DNA of 5,458 nt from positions 1 through 5,458 of the forward strand of contig JAJYAF010000184.1 in NCBI GenBank assembly GCA_021779655.1. Reading direction: 5' to 3'. The DNA is from Pseudomonadota bacterium. Lineage in GTDB: Bacteria > Pseudomonadota > Alphaproteobacteria > Acetobacterales > Acetobacteraceae. Under the pieces are notes generated by a model. The model was not told the DNA's origin. It saw only the letters and a list, made by a program, of their open reading frames with translations, and searched no databases. This document shows positions 1 through 5,274 of this stretch, one piece after another; within the stretch, counting starts at the first letter, position 1, and each line of letters starts with the position of its first letter. The position numbers and the translations under genes were made by a program.

Positions 1-174
1 AAACACCCGCGATTTAAGCGCCTGTTCTATCACAACCCCGCGCGCGCTCAACCACATCCCACGGCCGGGCAGGGTTGCGGCCGCGTCAAACACCACCTCC
101 CGCCCGGGTCCGAGAACGAAACGCAGCATGGTCTCGCGCCGCTGGCTCTCGCGGGTGACGAGGCAGCGGCGCAA
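1..174 (-). CDS. ylxR: YlxR-family (DUF448) RNA-binding protein, partial at the left edge
   Basis: Seen: the minus frame with codons ending at base 1 translates to RRCLVTRES, then [17 protein letters not shown] and [12 protein letters not shown], which is the YlxR (DUF448) fold with its RxC-V/I-T-R-E start and PGRG loop. The gene is cut by the left edge after 58 codons. Known: ylxR lies between nusA and infB in many bacteria and is a small basic RNA/nucleic-acid-binding protein, linked in some species to RNase P or transcription control. Start: no ATG or GTG exists in this frame between the upstream stop inside nusA and the conserved RRC motif. The only usual start is TTG at 174-172, directly before RRC, without a Shine-Dalgarno. 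The frame stays open upstream through 210-222 ([11 protein letters not shown]...), and an ATG at 221-219 overlapping the nusA stop is one base out of frame. The N-terminus is therefore uncertain and may be frameshifted. Family call is firm; start is weak. Confidence 0.82.
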   Translation of the reverse strand, partial: MRRCLVTRESQRRETMLRFVLGPGREVVFDAAATLPGRGMWLSARGVVIEQALKSRVF

Positions 175-217
175 GGGCCCGGCGCGCGGGTCGGAATCCG
201 CGTCCGTTAAGGGGAGA

Positions 218-1738
218 TCATCGGGCCGCGTCGCCTGCTTCTCCCTCGAACCAGTGGGCGCGCGCGGCCATGATGATTTCGTTCGCGGCTTCTTCCGTCA
301 TCGCGTCGGCGCCGAGGATTTCCACCAGCTCGTCGCCGGCGAGATCGGCGAGATCGTCGAGCGTCCTGACGCCCTTCTCGCCGAGCGTGACCAGGTCTTT
401 CGCGCTTAAGCCCTCGAAGGCGGCGATTTCGTCGGATACGCCGAGTTCCACGCGGCGGGCTTCGAGTTCGCCCGCGTGTTTCGCGAGCGCCGTCTCCGCC
501 CGGCGCAGCAGCTCGGCCGCGATGCTCTCGTCAAAGCCCTCGATGGCGGCAAGCTCGTCGGGAGGCGTCATCGCCAGATCCTCGATCGTCTCGAAGCCTT
601 CGGCCACCAGCAGACCGGCGATCATGTCGTCCACGTCCAGCCCCTCCACGAACAGGCCGGTGCGGCGGCGGAATTCCTCCTGCCGGCGTTCCGATTCCTC
701 GGCCTCGGTGAGGATGTCGATGTCCCAGCGGGTGAGCTGCGAGGCAAGGCGGACATTCTGGCCGCGCCGCCCGATGGCCAGCGAGAGCTGGCTGTCGGGC
801 ACCACCACCTCCACCCGCCCGGCCTCCTCGTCCATCACCACCTTGGTGACCTCGGCGGGCGCCAGCGCGTTGACGACGAAGGTGGCGACATTGGGAGACC
901 AGGGAATGATGTCGATCTTTTCGCCCTGCAATTCGGCGACGACGGCCTGCACCCGGCTGCCGCGCATGCCGACGCAGGCGCCGACCGGGTCGATCGACTG
1001 ATCGCGTGAAATCACGGCCATTTTGGCGCGCGAGCCGGGATCCCGCGCGACCGCCTTGATCTCGATGATCCCGTCGTAGATTTCCGGCACCTCCTGCGCG
1101 AAGAGCTTGGCGAGAAAGCCGGGATGCGTGCGCGAGAGGAAGATCTGCGGGCCGCGCGGCTCCTCCCGGACGTCGTAGATGAAGGCGCGCACACGGTCGC
1201 CGTTGCGCAGGTTCTCGCGCGGGATCGTCTCGTCGCGGCGCAGGAGCGCCTCGGCCCGGCCGAGATCGACCATGAGATTGCCGTATTCCGTGCGCTTCAC
1301 GACCCCGCTGACGATCTCGCCGACGCGGTCCTTGAACTCGTTGTACTGCTTGCTGCGCTCGTATTCGCGCACGCGCTGCACGATCACCTGCTTCGCGGTC
1401 TGCGCGGCGATGCGCCCGAAATCGATCGGCGGCAGCGGGTCCACGAGAAAATCGCCGATTTCCTTGTCGGGCGCGAATCTCTTGGAAATGGCGTAGGGGA
1501 TCTGCGTTTCCTCGTTCTCCACCGTCTCGACGATCTCGGTCCAGCGGGAGAGCCGGACATCGCCGGTTTTGCGGTCGATGGTGGCGCGGATATCCTTCTC
1601 GTGGCCGTATTTGGCGCGGCCGGCTTTCTGAATGGCCTGTTCCATGGCTTCCAGAACGTCCTCGCGCTCGATCTGCTTTTCGCGGGCCACGGCGTCGGCG
1701 ACGAGCAGGAGTTCGGGGCGGCTAACGGCGGTATCCAT
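218..1738 (-). CDS. nusA: Transcription termination/antitermination factor NusA
   Basis: A 506-residue NusA that binds RNA polymerase and nascent RNA, modulating pausing, termination and antitermination in the cytoplasm. Domains by eye: N-terminal polymerase-binding domain about 1-130; S1 about 137-203 ([21 protein letters not shown]); KH1 about 204-280 with GMRG at 257-260; KH2 about 281-350 with GRRG at 323-326 ([18 protein letters not shown]). Two C-terminal acidic helix-hairpin-helix repeats follow at about 363-420 and 437-495 ([20 protein letters not shown] and neighbours). The length suits alphaproteobacterial NusA with both acidic repeats. Start: ATG at 1738-1736, giving the family-typical [17 protein letters not shown]. 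An AAGGA at 1750-1754 lies 11 bases upstream. The frame is open further upstream, to 2104, but that part overlaps rimP and has no NusA character. It lies 17 bases after rimP, so translational coupling is likely. The stop (TGA, 220-218) overlaps an ATG in ATGA form. Confidence 0.98.
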   Translation of the reverse strand: MDTAVSRPELLLVADAVAREKQIEREDVLEAMEQAIQKAGRAKYGHEKDIRATIDRKTGDVRLSRWTEIVETVENEETQIPYAISKRFAPDKEIGDFLVDPLPPIDFGRIAAQTAKQVIVQRVREYERSKQYNEFKDRVGEIVSGVVKRTEYGNLMVDLGRAEALLRRDETIPRENLRNGDRVRAFIYDVREEPRGPQIFLSRTHPGFLAKLFAQEVPEIYDGIIEIKAVARDPGSRAKMAVISRDQSIDPVGACVGMRGSRVQAVVAELQGEKIDIIPWSPNVATFVVNALAPAEVTKVVMDEEAGRVEVVVPDSQLSLAIGRRGQNVRLASQLTRWDIDILTEAEESERRQEEFRRRTGLFVEGLDVDDMIAGLLVAEGFETIEDLAMTPPDELAAIEGFDESIAAELLRRAETALAKHAGELEARRVELGVSDEIAAFEGLSAKDLVTLGEKGVRTLDDLADLAGDELVEILGADAMTEEAANEIIMAARAHWFEGEAGDAAR

Positions 1739-1749
1739 GAATGTCGAAA

Positions 1750-1754
1750 TCCTT
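1750..1754 (-). promoter_or_regulatory. Shine-Dalgarno of nusA
   Basis: AAGGA on the minus strand, 11 bases before the ATG at 1738 and immediately after the rimP stop codon (1758-1756). It supports the NusA start [10 protein letters not shown] over the longer open frame that runs back into rimP. Spacing is a little long. Confidence 0.6.
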
Positions 1755-1755
1755 G

Positions 1756-2280
1756 TCAGTTGGTCAGGATCGGTTGCGTGGTAAAGGCGATGAGCGCGTC
1801 GGTGAGGATCAGCTTGGCCTTCCTGATATCGGCCAGCGGAAGCGTGACGGTCTCGCCGGAGTCGAGTCTGAGACGGATTTCCTCCGCCTCGGCTGCGAGA
1901 ATGATTCCGCTGAAGCGCCGCCGGCCGCCGGGTCCGGGAAAGTTGAGTTCCGCTTTCGCCTCGTGCCCGGCGAAGCGCTGCCAGTCCTTGAGCCGGGTCA
2001 GCGGCCGGTCGATACCGGCGGAGCTGATCTCCAGCGTCCAGGCGGAGGCGACGGGGTCCTCGACATCGAGCACGGCGGAGAGCAGGCGGGAGACCTCCTC
2101 GCAATCCGCGAGCGTGAACGGCGCGGCGTCGGCGCGGTCGGCCATGATCTGCACGACCGGGTTTGCCTTCCCCGTCACCTGCACGCGCACCAGCTCATAG
2201 CCCATGGCTTCGAGCCGCGGGGCGACGATCTCGGCAATGCGGCCCTCCAGGCCGGAATGTTGCGGGCGATTTTCCTGCAC
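1756..2280 (-). CDS. rimP: Ribosome maturation factor RimP
   Basis: RimP is needed for maturation of the 30S ribosomal subunit, acting in the cytoplasm. Seen: an N-terminal alpha/beta domain ([20 protein letters not shown], then [35 protein letters not shown]) ending in the family signature [16 protein letters not shown]-terminal SH3-like barrel follows ([34 protein letters not shown]). The start is uncertain. The longest frame begins at TTG 2295-2293 (179 residues), but that codon is the end of a seven-T run with no Shine-Dalgarno. I prefer GTG 2280-2278 (174 residues), which has GGA ten bases upstream and lies clear of the terminator U-tract. Both leave a short N-tail before the conserved LEGRI. 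It is the first gene of a rimP-nusA-ylxR operon, driven by a promoter and attenuator-like leader in the gap after mltG. The AT-rich leader contrasts with the GC-rich surroundings. Confidence 0.95.
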   Translation of the reverse strand: MQENRPQHSGLEGRIAEIVAPRLEAMGYELVRVQVTGKANPVVQIMADRADAAPFTLADCEEVSRLLSAVLDVEDPVASAWTLEISSAGIDRPLTRLKDWQRFAGHEAKAELNFPGPGGRRRFSGIILAAEAEEIRLRLDSGETVTLPLADIRKAKLILTDALIAFTTQPILTN

Positions 2281-2304
2281 GCGATGGGAATCCAAAAAAA
2301 GGCC

Positions 2305-2337
2305 AATAAAAAAGGCGGCCCGTTAAGGGCCACCCTT
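2305..2337 (-). terminator. Intrinsic terminator just upstream of rimP (attenuator candidate)
   Basis: Minus strand: GGTGGCCC (2334-2327), loop TTAAC (2326-2322), GGGCCGCC (2321-2314). This is an eight-pair stem with a single G-U pair, followed at once by TTTTTTATT (2313-2305). AAG before the stem can also pair with the first Ts. It is a textbook Rho-independent terminator in the sense direction of rimP and mltG. It lies about 20-45 bases after a predicted rimP start site and ends right at the rimP start. It may therefore both stop mltG read-through and act as a premature terminator for rimP-nusA. The plus-strand reading has no T-run after the stem, so it is one-directional. Confidence 0.85.
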
Positions 2338-2347
2338 GCCAAGGTGG
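2330..2347 (-). promoter_or_regulatory. Possible antiterminator hairpin in the rimP leader
   Basis: Minus strand: CCACCTT (2347-2341), loop GGC (2340-2338), AAGGGTGG (2337-2330), a seven-pair stem with one bulged G. Its right arm uses the same bases (2334-2330) as the left arm of the terminator, so the two hairpins cannot form together. This is the arrangement expected of a transcription attenuator. No ligand, leader peptide or regulator can be named from sequence; regulation is inference. Confidence 0.5.
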
Positions 2348-2363
2348 GTCTTCGTTTTCCGCC

Positions 2364-2392
2364 TATATAATCGCCCTTGCCGCCCGCCGCAA
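2364..2392 (-). promoter_or_regulatory. Predicted sigma-70-type promoter for rimP-nusA
   Basis: Minus strand: TTGCGG (2392-2387), exactly 17 bases, then TATATA (2369-2364). This AT-rich box stands out in GC-rich surroundings and has ideal spacing, but the -35 matches TTGACA only in its first half. The expected start site is near 2356-2358 (A), giving a leader of about 60-75 bases before rimP. It sits 30-58 bases past the mltG stop, so rimP-nusA can be transcribed separately from acpP-fabF-mltG. Confidence 0.55.
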
Positions 2393-2404
2393 GAGGCCGG
2401 CGGG
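2383..2404 (-). repeat. GC-rich inverted repeat after mltG
   Basis: Minus strand: CCCGCCG (2404-2398), loop GCCTCTTG (2397-2390), CGGCGGG (2389-2383). This is a perfect seven-pair stem starting 17 bases after the mltG stop. No U-tract follows, so it is not an intrinsic terminator. It could protect the 3' end of the mltG transcript. It overlaps the predicted -35 of the rimP promoter. Confidence 0.45.
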
Positions 2405-2421
2405 TATCCCGCGCGCCCATT

Positions 2422-3405
2422 CTATCGCCGGGCGGCGGCGATGTTCCTGAGCTGCCCGGCATAGGTCTGCGCGAAGGCGTGGCCGCCGTCGCCGGTGGCC
2501 ACGAAATACAGATCGCCGTCGTGCTCGGGATGCAGAACCGCCTGAATGGCGGCCAGCCCCGGCGCGCAGATGGGGCCGGGCGGCAGGCCGGAATTGACAT
2601 AGGTGTTGTAGGGCGAGGGGCTTGCAAGGTCGGCGCGGCCGATCGCCCGGCCGGCGGCGGCGGCGCCATGGCTCGCGGCATAGATCACCGTGGGGTCCGC
2701 CTGCAGCCGCATGCCGCGCGCCAGGCGGTTTTCATACACCGCGGCGATCTTCGGCAGTTCCGCGGGCAGCGGCGTTTCCACCTGCACGATCGAGGCGAGA
2801 ATGACAGCCTGCCGCGCCGAGGCGAGCGGAACGGAAGGGTCGCGCCCCGCCCAGGCCGGACCCAGGGCGGCCTGCAGCGCCATGGCGGCGCGGGCCAGGA
2901 TCTGCGGGCGCGGGGTGCCGAGCACGTAGTCATAGGTCTGCGGCAGGATGCTGCCCTCCGGCGGCGGCGCGACACTGCCATCGGCGGCGGCGGCGGCGTT
3001 CAGGATATGGGCGATCTGCACGGCCGTGAGGCCCTCGGGAATCGTGACCCTGTGCTCCACCGGCGGGGCGAAACGCAGGATGAACAGCACCTGCCAAAGC
3101 GAGGCATGGGCCGGGACGGTGAACTCTCCGGCGCGGATCGGACCCTGGCGGCGGGTGAGCCAGGCGGCGATGCGAAAGATCGGGGGGTAGGAAATCACCC
3201 CATCCTGCCTCAGCGTCAGCGCGGCCGCAGCCGTGCCGCCGGGCGGAACGACAACGTCGCGGGTCAGCGGCAGCGGGCCGGGGGCGTAATAAAGCTCGCG
3301 CAACCCCATGCGGCCGAGCTGGGCGAGCAGAACCACGGCGCAAAGCAGCAGGACGAACCGGCTGCGCAACCCCACGCGGCCAGCCCCCACGCGGCCAGCC
3401 CTCAC
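2422..3405 (-). CDS. mltG: Endolytic peptidoglycan transglycosylase MltG (YceG-like)
   Basis: MltG cleaves nascent glycan strands at the inner membrane, releasing them from the synthases and helping set strand length. Seen in 327 residues: a basic N-tail, one membrane segment about 15-32 (RFVLLLCAVVLLAQLGRM), then a LysM-like region about 45-115. The YceG catalytic core follows: VTIPEGLTAVQIAHIL; ASIVQVET; YENRLARGMRLQADPTVIYA; SPYNTYVNSGLPPGPICAPG; and the tail LYFVATGDGGHAF. The Glu aligned with E. coli E218 (from memory) is E210, in VQVET, and is present. The usual preceding Glu of ExET is Gln 208. Start: GTG 3405-3403 preceded by a G-run, but the start lies in a three-copy 15-bp repeat, so in-frame GTGs at codons 6 and 11 are equally good. 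It sits 54 bases after fabF in the same reading frame, and probably in the same operon. Confidence 0.94.
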   Translation of the reverse strand: MRAGRVGAGRVGLRSRFVLLLCAVVLLAQLGRMGLRELYYAPGPLPLTRDVVVPPGGTAAAALTLRQDGVISYPPIFRIAAWLTRRQGPIRAGEFTVPAHASLWQVLFILRFAPPVEHRVTIPEGLTAVQIAHILNAAAAADGSVAPPPEGSILPQTYDYVLGTPRPQILARAAMALQAALGPAWAGRDPSVPLASARQAVILASIVQVETPLPAELPKIAAVYENRLARGMRLQADPTVIYAASHGAAAAGRAIGRADLASPSPYNTYVNSGLPPGPICAPGLAAIQAVLHPEHDGDLYFVATGDGGHAFAQTYAGQLRNIAAARR

Positions 3406-3415
3406 GCGGTCAGCC
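3371..3415. repeat. Three tandem 15-bp repeats over the mltG start
   Basis: Plus-strand copies: CCCACGCGGCCAGCC at 3371-3385 and 3386-3400 (identical), and CTCACGCGGTCAGCC at 3401-3415 (two differences). The period is a multiple of three, so a copy-number change would add or remove five residues without shifting the frame. In the mltG sense each copy carries a G-run and a GTG. Confidence 0.9.
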
Positions 3416-3459
3416 CCCGCGAGGAAGGCGCGGCCGGAGCGCGCCGGGAAGCCGCTTTC

Positions 3460-4722
3460 TCAGGCGGCCTTCCTGAACAGCACGCAGGCATTGGTGCCGC
3501 CGAAGCCGAAGCTGTTGGAGAGCGCGACATCGATCCTGCGTTTCTGGGCGGCGAGCGCCACGCGGTCGATCACGCTGGGCTGGCTCGGCTCGTGCAGGTT
3601 GAGCGTCGGCGGGGCGATGCCGTCGCGGATGGCGAGAATGGAGAAGATCGCCTCCACCGCCCCGGCGGCGCCCAGCAGGTGGCCGGTGGCGGATTTGGTG
3701 GAGGACATGGCAATCCCCTTGGCCGCGTCTCCGAAGAGGTTTTCCACCGCTTCCAGTTCCAGATCGTCGCCCATGGGGGTGGAGGTGCCGTGGGCGTTGA
3801 CATACTGCACGTCCGCCGGGGCGATGCCGCTCGACTTGAAGGCCGCCTTCATGGCGCGGAAGGCGCCCTCGTGATGCTCGGCCGGGGCGGTGATATGGTA
3901 CGCGTCGCCCGACATGCCGTAGCCGATGATCTCGGCGTAGATCTTGGCGCCCCGCGCCCGGGCCTGCCCGTATTCCTCCAGGACCACGACGCCCGCGCCC
4001 TCGCCCATCACGAAGCCGTCGCGGTCCTTGTCCCAGGGGCGGGAGGCTTCGGCCGGCCGGTCGTTGTAATTGGTGGAAAGCGCGCGCGAGGCGCAGAACC
4101 CGGCGATGCCCAGCGGGTTGACCGCGGCTTCCGAACCGCCGGCCAGCATCAGATCGGCATCGCCCAGGGCGATCAGCCGCGCCGCGTCGCCGATGGCGTG
4201 CGCGCCGGTGGCGCAGGCGGTAACCACCGCGTGGTTCGGACCTTTCAGTCCGTATTTGATCGAGACATGGCCGGAGATGAGGTTGATCAGCGCCGAGGGG
4301 ATGAAGAACGGCGAAAGCCGCCGCGCCTTGCCTTCATGCACCAGCACCGAGCCCTCATAGATCGCCTGGAGTCCGCCGATACCGGAGCCGATCATCACGC
4401 CGGCCCGGCAGCTTTCCTCGTCGGAAGCGGCGCTCCAGCCGGAATCCTCCATCGCCTCGCAGGCGGCCACGAACCCGAGATGGATGAAGCGGTCCATCTT
4501 CTTGATTTCCTTGGCCGGAATCCATTCGGCGAGATCAAGCCCGCCATCCGCCCTGACGCCGGATGGAACCTGTCCCGCGACCTTGGCGGCGAGTTCCGTC
4601 GTATCGAAGGACTGAATCGCCCGAATTCCGGATTCCCCGGCAATCAGGCGCTTCCACACATGCTCGACGCCAATCCCCAGCGGACTGACGATGCCCATGC
4701 CGGTGACGACCACGCGACGCAT
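3460..4722 (-). CDS. fabF: Beta-ketoacyl-ACP synthase II (FabF)
   Basis: FabF condenses malonyl-ACP with acyl-ACP in type II fatty-acid elongation, in the cytoplasm. Seen: the thiolase-fold start RRVVVTGMGIVSPLG; nucleophile Cys in VTACATGAHAIGDAA (C171 counting from the first ATG); the gate region SRPWDKDRDGFVMGEGAGVVVLE; the first catalytic His in NAHGTSTPMGD (H312); Lys and second His in SSTKSATGHLLGA (K344, H349); and NSFGFGGTNAC near the C-terminus. The Cys-His-His set is complete. Length, 420 or 421, matches the family. Start: two ATGs in a row at 4725 and 4722. AGGAG at 4733-4729 is three bases from the first and six from the second, so I choose the second. It lies 29-32 bases after acpP, its substrate carrier, and mltG follows it in the same frame, 18 codons beyond the TGA. 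Confidence 0.98.
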   Translation of the reverse strand: MRRVVVTGMGIVSPLGIGVEHVWKRLIAGESGIRAIQSFDTTELAAKVAGQVPSGVRADGGLDLAEWIPAKEIKKMDRFIHLGFVAACEAMEDSGWSAASDEESCRAGVMIGSGIGGLQAIYEGSVLVHEGKARRLSPFFIPSALINLISGHVSIKYGLKGPNHAVVTACATGAHAIGDAARLIALGDADLMLAGGSEAAVNPLGIAGFCASRALSTNYNDRPAEASRPWDKDRDGFVMGEGAGVVVLEEYGQARARGAKIYAEIIGYGMSGDAYHITAPAEHHEGAFRAMKAAFKSSGIAPADVQYVNAHGTSTPMGDDLELEAVENLFGDAAKGIAMSSTKSATGHLLGAAGAVEAIFSILAIRDGIAPPTLNLHEPSQPSVIDRVALAAQKRRIDVALSNSFGFGGTNACVLFRKAA

Positions 4723-4728
4723 CATATT

Positions 4729-4733
4729 CTCCT
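4729..4733 (-). promoter_or_regulatory. Shine-Dalgarno of fabF deciding between two ATGs
   Basis: AGGAG on the minus strand. Spacing is three bases to the ATG at 4725 and six to the ATG at 4722. The latter is closer to the usual optimum, which favours the protein beginning M-R-R-V-V-V. Confidence 0.6.
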
Positions 4734-4754
4734 GGACCTGATTAAGGTAGGCCG

Positions 4755-4994
4755 TTACTCGGCCTTCTGTTTTTCGATGTAGTCGATCGCGTCCTTCACG
4801 GTGGTGATCTTCTCCGCCGCGTCCTCCGGGATCTCGACCCCGAAAGCCTCCTCGAAGGCCATGACGAGTTCGACCGTATCGAGACTGTCGGCGCCCAGAT
4901 CGTCGATGAAGGAGGCGTCGGGGGTAACCTTGGCTTCGTCAACGCCCAGATGCTCGACAACGATCTTCTTAACTTTGTCGGCGATTTCGGTCAT
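4755..4994 (-). CDS. acpP: Acyl carrier protein AcpP
   Basis: A 79-residue acidic acyl carrier protein that holds growing fatty acyl chains as thioesters on phosphopantetheine. Seen: an N-terminal helix ([18 protein letters not shown]), then [19 protein letters not shown] with the attachment Ser at S37 (DSL), then [23 protein letters not shown]. Composition and length are standard. Start: ATG 4994-4992. The nearest Shine-Dalgarno-like AGGAA is about 14 bases upstream, which is long for such a highly expressed gene. fabF follows 29 bases later, as in most proteobacteria. fabD and fabG, often found just upstream, are absent; the gene instead follows an ABC-F-type gene after a 280-base gap, so a promoter of its own is expected there. 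Confidence 0.98.
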   Translation of the reverse strand: MTEIADKVKKIVVEHLGVDEAKVTPDASFIDDLGADSLDTVELVMAFEEAFGVEIPEDAAEKITTVKDAIDYIEKQKAE

Positions 4995-5040
4995 TTCTAC
5001 GTTTCACTTTCCTGCATCTTGGGTGGGTTGGGGAAGAGGA

Positions 5041-5058
5041 CACGGCCTGCTTTCCGTG
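5041..5058 (-). repeat. Small hairpin in the acpP leader
   Basis: Minus strand: CACGG (5058-5054), eight-base loop, CCGTG (5045-5041). A five-pair perfect stem ending 46 bases before the acpP ATG. CCGTGGC or its complement recurs several times in this gap, so pairing partners are ambiguous. Confidence 0.35.
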
Positions 5059-5092
5059 GCTTCGAGACAAAGACATGAAATGTTGACTCCGT

Positions 5093-5124
5093 GGCGGCGC
5101 TTAGCACGGTTTTCGCGCGCCGCC
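5093..5124. repeat. Inverted repeat upstream of acpP
   Basis: GGCGGCGC (5093-5100) and GCGCCGCC (5117-5124) are perfect complements around a 16-base loop, about 100 bases before the acpP start. The outer bases GT (5091-5092) can pair with AC (5130-5131) across a five-base bulge. No T-run follows on either strand, so it is not an intrinsic terminator. It may be a leader-RNA structure or an operator. Confidence 0.5.
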
Positions 5125-5166
5125 AAGCCACGGGGCGATAATTGCGGACGATGCCTTTGAACGGAG

Positions 5167-5180
5167 GCCGGCATGCCGGC
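5167..5180. repeat. Perfect 14-bp palindrome
   Basis: GCCGGCATGCCGGC is fully self-complementary. It lies 94 bases past the stop of the ABC-F-type gene and about 170 bases before acpP. On the plus strand a TTTTT follows eight bases later, but there is no plus-strand gene for it to terminate. A dimeric-regulator site or 3'-end hairpin is possible; neither is proven. Confidence 0.5.
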
Positions 5181-5274
5181 GGGAGACTGTTTTTGCGGCA
5201 GACTTATGCCCTTGCACGGATCGCCGCCGCATCCCGCGGGCGCGCCCCGTGGCGTGATCATGCCCTCCGCGCGG

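Larger units (their letters stand above)
4995..5274. other. Non-coding gap between the ABC-F-type gene and acpP
   Basis: 280 bases with no convincing gene; a 100-codon minus frame reaching into it has no recognisable domain and is probably spurious. It must hold the acpP promoter unless acpP is read from the gene upstream. A minus-strand TTGGCG (near 5128-5123), 17 bases, then TAAGCG is the best sigma-70-like pair I found, but it is weak. Inverted repeats at 5093-5124, 5167-5180 and 5041-5058 are described separately. I see no intrinsic terminator after the ABC-F-type gene. Confidence 0.6.

Noticed and set aside
1739..2104. Extension of NusA upstream to 2104
   Set aside because: It overlaps rimP out of frame, is Arg-rich without NusA similarity, and the ATG at 1738 has a Shine-Dalgarno and the family N-terminus.
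1124..2200. 358-codon plus-strand open frame opposite nusA and rimP
   Set aside because: Antisense to clear NusA/RimP coding sequence, low-complexity translation, no recognisable family.
2175..2681. 168-codon minus-strand frame crossing the mltG-rimP gap
   Set aside because: Runs out of frame through both genes and straight through the promoter and terminator; Pro/Arg-rich, no family.
2377..4782. 801-codon plus-strand open frame opposite mltG and fabF
   Set aside because: It spans two certain minus-strand genes and their gap, is rich in Gly/Arg/His/Ala with no domain, and is the usual antisense shadow in GC-rich codon use.
5082..5110. Plus-strand TTGACT as a -35 element
   Set aside because: No acceptable -10 at 16-18 bases and no plus-strand gene downstream.
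5250..5263. Near-palindrome GGCGTGATCATGCC just after the ABC-F stop
   Set aside because: Only 12 of 14 positions are symmetric, the stem is weak and no U-tract follows; not enough to call a terminator or operator.
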